Assembly (NCBI GenBank): GCA_022695795.1
Contig: MU404093.1
Coordinates: 124,001 to 188,000 of the forward strand
Length of the DNA stretch: 64,000 nt
From: Biscogniauxia marginata
Taxonomy: Eukaryota > Ascomycota > Sordariomycetes > Xylariales > Xylariaceae
Reading direction: 5' to 3'
The notes under the pieces are model-generated. The model was not told the DNA's origin, made no database searches, and saw only the letters and a list, made by a program, of their open reading frames with translations. This document shows positions 57,326 to 64,000 of this stretch, one piece after another (position 1 is the first letter of the stretch; each line of letters starts with the position of its first letter). The translations under genes were made by a program, and so were the position numbers.

Positions 57326-58460
57326 TCAGGGGCGACCGTTGGGAGCATTATTATCCTGCTCTCCAGCCGCCACCATGCGTCGAAGCTCGTACTCCCGAGT
57401 AAACTCGCGTCCGAGCTGGCCAAACGATGCGATGAGCTGCTTGCAGACATCAATGAAGACCTCGCGAGGGGAGACGACGCCATCGGTCTGCAGGCGGATC
57501 ATGACTTCCGGGACATTGGGGTGAGCAACTACATGACGTTAGAGCTGTCCGATCCTCGTAGGCAGGCCGTTACTGGGTATCCCGGGAGGAAGAAGAAGAA
57601 AAAAAGAAGAAATTACCTTTGTAGCCAGCCATCAAGACGTGGGGCGCCTGCTTGAGATGCTCGCTGAGGAGGTTGCCGAGGGTGTGGTCCTCCTTTAGCA
57701 GGATAAAGTCGGAAGTGTTCGAGGTGCCTTGCGACCACGGGTCAGTTTCCTATGCCTCGGAAACGATAAAAGTCATCTGGGTCTGTAAAAAGAGAATAGA
57801 TTGCGTACCAGCAAATGGCTTCTCGGTGATCTTTTTCTCGCCCTCGGCCTCGTTCACGAGGAAGAGCTCAAACCTACGAGGTGGTTAGCCAATGGTCCAC
57901 TCTGCATCAAGATAAAACTGGTGGTTCAAACAGTGGCTCAGGCTCGTTGTAGTGCTTGTTATTGCTCATCTTGAGAGAAGGGGTTGAATGCCTTTTTTGT
58001 TGGTTGAAAAAAAATATTTCGTAGGTATTTGCTCGGGTATTGAATCGAGAGGGCAGGAGAACAAAGACAGGTACATAGATAAATAGATAGTGGTGTACGG
58101 TGTATGGAGTAACAAGCCAGAGATGGGAGGAGGCAGATTTTCCCCTCCAGCAGTTGCCATCTTCAATCTCCCCAGCGACTTCCCGTCGTGTTTTCCAGCA
58201 GTAACACTCGTTCTTCCAGGGGCCCAGAGTGTTTGCCCCTGTTCTCCCCCATCGTGCAACAACTCGACAATAGGTACCTTGCGCCCTCACCCACCACGGA
58301 GCTCTTCGCGATAATTATCGTGTCTCCGGGACAATAGACTAGGACGCCCGAAAAAAAAAAAAGAAGAAGAAGAAGAAGAAGAAGAGAGGTGACAACTTCA
58401 AAAAATAAAAAATAAAAAAGCAGAATGCAAAGTTGTAACCCACCTGTCGGGCGCGTTCAT
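57326..58460 (-). CDS. rpb11: RNA polymerase II subunit Rpb11
   Basis: Rpb11 pairs with Rpb3 as the alpha-like assembly platform of RNA polymerase II. Four exons on the minus strand (58460-58444, 57873-57809, 57727-57617, 57528-57326) give 131 residues. The 17-nt first exon encodes MNAPDR up to a GTGGGT donor; the join yields MNAPDRFELFLVNEAEGEKK, matching the conserved N-terminus of Rpb11 from fungi to animals. Core motifs are FILLKEDHTLGNLLSEHLK, VLMAGYKVAHP and VMIRLQT. The first intron is 570 nt, ten times the usual length here. An alternative ATG at 57969 (MSNNKHYNEP) would need a poor GTTTGA donor and is less likely. Length is typical for the family. Confidence 0.94.
58363..58384. repeat. 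(GAA)n microsatellite after an A run
   Basis: About seven GAA units follow a run of about twelve A residues, inside the long first intron of RPB11. Confidence 0.85.
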
Positions 58461-59390
58461 CTTGCCTCGTCGTTGTTAAAAGCCGTCTACAACCAACAAC
58501 AAGAAACCCTCGAGGGCGACAACCGACCGAACAGCAACTTTCGTAATACTAATAATAATAAAAACCTCCAGCAATAAATCTTTCTTTCTTCTGCTGTTTC
58601 CGTCTCGGAAAACACTTGGAGCTAAAGGCCGGGAAGACAGAACAGACAGACAGGCCGAAGCGGGTGAATGTCTCGTGTGTAGTAAGAATCTTATAAAATC
58701 ACCCAAAGAAACACCAGGAGAAGAAGAAGAACAAGAAGCGATGTATGCGACAGTGGTGGTGGTGGTGGTGGCGGTGGTAGGTAGTCGTGTCGGTGATTTG
58801 TTATCCAAACCAGCAAGCGTGTTGAAAGGATAAAGATGGACACTTCAGAGCGACAAATGAATTCACGAATTGCAAGGTTGACAAGGTTAACAAGGGTTAC
58901 TTAAGGTTAATTCAGGACAAGACGGGAATGCTTAGGCTGTGCGGCTAAACTGCGGTACTCGCCGTGCGCAGGACAGTGCGTATACCACTGTAGCCTTGCA
59001 AGCGCGTGTGCTCCTTTTTAGACATAAGTGGGTTTTATTTTTCCTTCTCCTTTGTCTTTCTTTTTGAAAACCCTCTTTTCAGTAACTTATTGGCTAATAA
59101 GGACTTTCATGCTATTCAAATATAGAGTGTGTAACACTAAATAAAACATAGTGATCTATTTACATTCAACCCACCCAAGTTGTTTCCAGAGACCAACCCC
59201 CAACCCCAGACTCAACCCCAATTACGTTGGACTTCGACTTCAACACAATCTACCGAAGGTATTCTCATCTTACACTCGCACACACAGAGCCCGTTCCATA
59301 TCAGGTTGGTCTATTTGTATAGTATACCCCATGCCGCTGATGCAACTATTATACATTCCAGGAGCAACCCCCTCACGCTATTAGACAATC
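58461..59390. other. Intergenic region between AVT3-like gene and RPB11
   Basis: About 930 bp between the 3' end of the transporter gene and the start of RPB11, both on the minus strand. A minus-strand frame at 58476-58808 is Thr/Ser repeat-rich and judged spurious. It should contain the RPB11 promoter and the transporter 3' UTR. Confidence 0.6.
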
Positions 59391-61753
59391 TCACAGCTTG
59401 TTAGTATCGCAATATTTCGGGAGAGGGGGCCCCGAAGGACCATTGGCCCACGAGATCACCGTCAGGCTAGTCGTGTAGGCCATGGCAATGACTCCAAATA
59501 CACAGAGCGCAATATCGGAAACCTTCCTGGCTCTGCTCCTCGCCACCCCCTTGTAGTGAAGCATCGGCTATTTATAACATCAGTATATGCAGGCACTAGA
59601 ATTCGCATACGGAGGCAACTTACCGGGTAAATGTATACCAACGGGATGCAGGCGAAATTTCCTACAAGCGCCACGAACTTGTCCAAGTTATCAGCGCCTC
59701 CCCATGCGATGAGACCGCAGAGGAGGACGACGAAGAAGCGGAACACGTTCTTTTGCCATTTGATGTATGGGTTGTACTTGCCGCTTCTCGTGAAGAGCCC
59801 GTTCTCCATGATTCGAATGGCCGGGAAGATCTGCAAGGGCGTGGACAAAAGAATGGCCAGGGAGTATAGGAACTGGACCCCATTGACGAGCTTGTTGTCC
59901 TGGGGTAGGTTGAGAAGAACGACCGTCTCGGTCTTCGAGCCGTACGCAGCATAGGAAACCGCGCCCATGGTAATGAAGAGGACCGAGATGATGATCATGA
60001 CGTAGAACATGACTTTGGGGAACTTGGCTGGCGACTTCATCGACTCCTGGATTGGGATGATGAGGCCAATACCCTCGAAGGTGAATATAGCCGTGCCGAT
60101 GAAGAGCGTCCAATCCTTCTGGTTGAACAGAATTATGTCCGCAAGGCCGTTGGTATTCAAAGTGAGGATATCGTAGTAGAACAAATACGCGAGGCCGATA
60201 ACGATGAAGGCGTCTGCGATCAGGGCCGTGAAACCGAGCTTGCCAATATCCCGGAAGAGAGAAAGCGGCAGGAAGATGATCATCTGCATCACTATCAACC
60301 AGGTAATATTGATGTACGTAGTGCAGTCCGACACGGCAAGGATGAATGCCTGCAGGTTCTCCGCCGTGAAGACAACGTATGCAGCAACGAATCCAATCTG
60401 GCTGACCACGATCGAGAAGAGAATCAACTTCCTCATCCATTCGCCGTATAGGATCCCACCAATGTCTCCAAAGGACCCTTCAACTTTCAATCGCGTGGTA
60501 ACAAGTAGGACAAAACAGTAGTAGCTCAGCGCGGCTACGAACACGAGGACCAAGTTGCTAAAGATCATGCCGCCATTGAAGTAAGCCCGGGGCAGAAACA
60601 GTACACCTGTGCCGACGAAGGACTTCAGCAGTAGTAGGGCTGCGTTGAACGGGGTATTCGTGCCGCTACCACCTCGGATCTTCCGTCTTCTCTTGCGCCT
60701 AGACGGTGTCAACAGGGCACTGTCTTCCATCGGTTCCCTCTCGTCTTCACTGTCGTAGTAATCCGAGTCCTCCCCGGATGAGAAATATTCGCCGGGCTCT
60801 AGGACCTCGTCGTCTTCCTCGAGCTCTTCGCCGGCAAAGTGCCCATATATCGACAAGAATTCCAGAAAACTGTTAGTAAATAACTGGGGATCATGCCGAC
60901 CTGGACGACTGCCTTGGCCAGCCTCAAGTCCCTGGGGATGTATAACCGGGCTCCCGGCGGCTCTCCTGAGATAGTTTCTTCGGAACCCGCCAGGAATTTT
61001 GATAGAGTTGATATCCAACACCTCGTTCTCGGGCTCTTCGCGAGGTTGGCTGAAGCTCTTGCTGCGCTGTGGGCGGTTGCGGCTGTCTGCTTCTTCAGTC
61101 CATCTGTAAATCTGGCGCGTGACATCTCCTCCTTGCAGTTTGAGACTAGAAAAGTCGTCGCCATCTTGAATTGAATCACCGGGCCCGCTAACTTGTTTGC
61201 CTTTTGCCTTGTCGCCGTTATGGGAACCTGTTACAGAGTCGGTATCCGAGGGTCGAACTAAATGCCGCTTGACAATTTCAGGGTCTTCATATGCCCCGGT
61301 ACCACCGCCTTGGAGATGTCTCGACCTGGCGTCAAATGAACCGTAGTTTGTCGGGGTAGCTGATAGCTGTTGGAGCGATCCCGTTGCGGTCGGCGATGCG
61401 GGCCGTATTGGGGGGGTTCCAAACCGCGGCGGCGTGGTTCCAACGGAATTGGACAAAGCTGCAGCTAAAGCAGACACGCCGGGGCCTACGGAGCTCTGAC
61501 CAGCACCGGCGAGAGGGCCGAACTCTTCCACGTTCCCCCTATCTCCTCGTGCAGGCGACGATGCTCTCTGCGATGGCGATGTCCCCAGATTATGTGATGG
61601 TATCGGCGAGGCTAGGCGAGCAGTCGTATCGGCACGCGGGACCGAGGAGCCATAGGTTCGACCGCGCAAGGAGCCGGGAGATGAAGATACCGGCACGCCC
61701 GAAGGACCTCCAGGCTGTGGTGTTGTGCTCCTCTCCCGATCGGAGCCTGCCAT
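59391..61753 (-). CDS. avt3: Vacuolar amino-acid transporter, AVT3/AVT4 type (AAAP family)
   Basis: AVT3/AVT4 proteins export neutral and other amino acids from the vacuole. Exons are 61753-59624 and 59567-59391 (GTAAGT donor, TAG acceptor, phase 0), giving 768 residues. The first about 355 residues are a Ser/Gly/Pro-rich cytosolic extension with an acidic patch (EELEEDDEVLEPGEYF), as in fungal Avt3/4. The AAAP core follows: NTPFNAALLLLKSFVGTGVLFLP, SYYCFVLLVTTRLKVEGSFGDIGG, GFVAAYVVFTAENLQAF, IGTAIFTFEGIGLIIPIQESM, GAVSYAAYGSKTETVVLLNLP and GNFACIPLVYIYP. The second exon carries the last transmembrane helix (SDIALCVFGVIAMAYTTSL). About eleven helices are expected. The start is the first ATG in the frame, which otherwise stays open upstream. 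Confidence 0.94.
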
Positions 61754-62138
61754 TGTCGCGCCTTCGACTAGGGGCTTGGATGCTATTCTAATGGGGGTTG
61801 GAGATTGTCGGGCTAATGAGCTAATCCTAAGCTGTGTAGACAGCACGGAAAGGTCGGGGAGCTACTTCGTTCACCTAGTAAGACTGTCGGTCAGCCTTGG
61901 AATTAAGACAAGGCAATGGTACGGACAAAGAGGCAGCTATGGCAAGGACGGGTGAGATTAGGTAGAGGCTGTGATAATCTGTGATGATTTCAGAACATAC
62001 CAGCTGCAGGGAAATGTGGTCGGAGCCGGGCTCCCAAAGTATTTAGTGGGAAGAGGCCAGAGGAGGTTGAGAATGGCAGTCAGGATGGCGATGGAGAAAA
62101 GACCTCGTGATATGTTGACCAGTGAGCGATGGATGTGC

Positions 62139-62158
62139 GTGTGTGTGTGTGTGTGTGT
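62139..62158. repeat. (GT)10 microsatellite
   Basis: Ten perfect GT units in the divergent upstream region. Confidence 0.85.
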
Positions 62159-62529
62159 AGGTGCCGGGCCGAGTCAGGCAGCTGATCAAATGCATAAATC
62201 CCCGATTGTCGATTATCGTCGAGCCGTTTATCAAACACTGTGTCCCTATTCGCCGACGCGCTCGCGCGTGTGATGAATTCTCGGGATTGCCTTGCCCAGC
62301 TGCTTATACCGTGTATATAATGTGAAGATAACACTGTGGTATGTGCTACCTATATCCGTCGTGAGTTCTTGTTTCTAAGACTACCTAGATACATTTTCGA
62401 CTATATCAAAGTCAAATCATTTTACTCTAAGTATATATGTATTTTCGTATATATGTACTTTCTTTTGTGTCTACCTATGTAGTAGGTAGTGGAAATCAAC
62501 CTCAATTATACCTTAAAAACACTTAATAG

Positions 62530-62552
62530 TACTAGGTAGTACGTACCTAGTA
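62530..62552. repeat. Inverted repeat of the TAGGTA motif
   Basis: TACTAGGTA and its exact reverse complement TACCTAGTA flank a 5-nt spacer, giving a 9-bp perfect stem. It is one of the clearest paired copies of the window's dispersed motif. Confidence 0.8.
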
Positions 62553-63429
62553 AAGAACTCCCGTCAGGGCGGGTTCTTTCCGGCTGCTCGGGTAATACAG
62601 GTATGACTGATAAGTTGCTTGTAAGGGTCCATATGATGTAACTGTACATGTAGGTCAAGATATTTGATAATTACCTTATACAATATCCGAACTAACATCC
62701 AAACTATACAGAGCTGATCAACAGAATATCAATGCAGCTGACTTGATTTATTAATAAAATGTGGATTTTTATTCACGTCTCTTATGTTGAATAACTCATC
62801 TTTCAATACATGTAAAACCCAACCTTACTACATATAGGTAACCCATGTGTATAGGCGGGTTATGCGAAAGGCCATAACCTAAAAAAAACGAATGACATGG
62901 CCTCATTCTGGATCTGACGTCAACCTCCACTAGATAGTACATGTACCTTCCAATGTTGGTGTCCAACATTCGTCACAGGGCGAGGGGAAGAGGGACGCTA
63001 ACCCTGGTTCAATTCCAAACATCTCCCTTGCAATGCCAATTCTATCAACCTACGTGATGATCTAACAAGACTCAACTCTACGCGGGGTTACTGTTCTTGT
63101 ACGAGCCCAGGAGTCCGGGGCTCGGCACCCATGAGCATTTATCGTTGCCACCATCACTAATAGCGCCAGTAGATACACTTATTTTTCCTTGTTCGTACAT
63201 CTCTAACTAAGGAAGCATTTGTTATCTTCTTAAGCTACTACATAAACCCGATATCTAGACTTGGGCCATATTAGCATCACTCATCCCTCTACTCATCCCT
63301 CTCTAGGGGTTCGACACAAGGCGTAGGGCTACGCATAGCCAACCTCTCTCACATCTCCTACCGACATCTTCACTTCTTCTTTTTCTCTCTCGGAGTCGGC
63401 AATGAGGAACCGCTGAGCAGCCTGTCACT

Positions 63430-64000
63430 ATGCCTCCGGAATCTAGAGGAGACAAAGTAGCCGCAGGCTCGGCACCGCCGTCCAAGAAGGCAAAGCTAGG
63501 TGCTGTATCTGGCGTCTTCGTTCCTAGTGTTCTAAATATTATTTCTATTCTCATGTTCCTCCGTTTCGGCTCTATCCTAGGCCATATCGGCCTGCTTGGC
63601 ATGCTGGGTAAGTTCACCCCCTTTTCTGAGGATATTGCCAGAGAACGGTGACCCTAAACTACCACGCAGGATTGCTCTTCGTTGCATATCTTGTTGATCT
63701 TGCCACTGTCCTCTCATTGTCTGCCATTGCTTCCAATGGAGAAGTGAAGGGCGGCGGTGCGTATTACTTGATCTCAAGATCTCTAGGTCCAGAATTCGGG
63801 GGCTCCATTGGCATTTTGTTCTATCTGTCTCAAGTCCTTAATACCTCCCTCAACGTCGTCGGTCTCATAGACTGCCTCAGGCTCAACATCGACTTGGTAC
63901 CCTTTGGGTATTGGGAGGGCTACGGCATGCAAACCTGTGCCCTCATCGTTTGCACGGCTCTCAGCCTCGCTGGAAGCGGTCTTTTCGTTCGAGCTAGTAA
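63430..64000 (+). CDS. Cation-chloride cotransporter (SLC12/Vhc1-like), 5' part only
   Basis: The gene is cut by the right window edge. Exon 1 is 63430-63607 and exon 2 runs from 63670 to beyond 64000 (GTAAGT donor, CAG acceptor, phase 1). The first helices of the SLC12 core are clear. They are VFVPSVLNIISILMFLRFG in TM1, then GLLFVAYLVDLATVLSLSAIASNG and the loop EVKGGGAYYLISRSLGPEFG. TM3 is SIGILFYLSQVLNTSLNVVG. The cytosolic N-terminus is short (about 28 residues). Yeast Vhc1 is a vacuolar K+/Cl- cotransporter; the same place and role are inferred here. The frame remains open to the last base, so nothing suggests a broken gene. Confidence 0.92.

Larger units (their letters stand above)
61754..63429. 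promoter_or_regulatory. Divergent upstream region, AVT3-like gene/cation-chloride cotransporter
   Basis: About 1.68 kb between start codons. It contains (GT)10 at 62139-62158, an inverted TACTAGGTA/TACCTAGTA repeat at 62530-62552 and further TACCTA copies. A C/T-rich leader precedes the plus-strand ATG. No gene is seen. Confidence 0.55.

Noticed and set aside
57932..57969. Alternative first exon of RPB11 (MSNNKHYNEPEPL)
   Set aside because: It needs a GTTTGA donor, whereas the exon at 58444-58460 rebuilds the conserved MNAPDRFELF start with a better donor.
58476..58808. Minus-strand frame of 110 codons upstream of RPB11
   Set aside because: Thr/Ser repeats derived from a microsatellite and no conserved content; it overlaps the expected RPB11 promoter.
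63005..63016. tRNA B-box-like sequence (GGTTCAATTCC)
   Set aside because: The flanking bases do not form a T-stem and no D-arm or anticodon arm fits upstream.

Overview
The window is nuclear DNA of a filamentous ascomycete (Pezizomycotina, most likely a Sordariomycete). Most genes have short introns with GTRNGY-type donors, CTRAC/CTGAY branch sites and YAG acceptors. Exons are GC-rich and intergenic DNA is AT-richer, with many small microsatellites. The gene content is typically fungal: Zn(II)2Cys6 regulators, NmrA, Mkt1, Erg2 and an AVT3-type vacuolar transporter. I resolve 21 protein-coding genes by joining exons across introns. I saw no convincing tRNA, rRNA, CRISPR, intact transposon or secondary-metabolite cluster.

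Layout. 0.4-2.7 kb: divergent CSL4 (RNA exosome, -) and ERG2 (sterol C-8 isomerase, +) share a promoter with a palindromic CCAAT box. 3.5-6.9 kb: a five-exon ATP-dependent DNA ligase (-) resembling ligase IV but with one degenerate BRCT-like C-terminus. 8.4-10.1 kb: a fungal protein of unknown function (+). 11.6-13.3 kb: PUS4 tRNA pseudouridine-55 synthase (-). 14.2-16.7 kb: a protein with an RFTS-like domain and a C2H2-like finger (+). 18.5-21.4 kb: MKT1 (-). 22.5-23.8 kb: an isopenicillin-N-synthase-type 2OG/Fe(II) dioxygenase (+). 24.3-25.5 kb: an unrecognised basic, probably mitochondrial protein (+). 26.3-27.1 kb: a small fungal membrane protein (-).

27-46 kb is gene-poor. It holds three regulators on the + strand (two Zn2Cys6 factors and NmrA), separated by gaps of 1 to 5 kb. 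46-64 kb is denser and mostly housekeeping: an F-box-like protein (+), POL31 DNA polymerase delta small subunit (-), YTM1 ribosome biogenesis factor (+), a Werner-type 3'-5' exonuclease without a helicase (-), LSM5 (+), RPB11 (-), an AVT3/AVT4-type amino-acid transporter (-), and the 5' part of a cation-chloride cotransporter (+) cut by the window edge.

The genes do not form one pathway. Several serve core RNA and DNA transactions (CSL4, PUS4, LSM5, RPB11, POL31, the ligase and the exonuclease), and strands alternate strongly so that most neighbours share either a promoter or a terminator region. The points most worth following are the atypical DNA ligase, the helicase-less Werner-type exonuclease, the RFTS-like protein with an anomalous splice junction, paired MluI cell-cycle boxes in front of POL31, tiny first coding exons with long first introns in RPB11 and MKT1, and a dispersed TACCTA/TAGGTA palindromic motif in intergenic DNA. 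I did not find clear evidence of a wholly new system.
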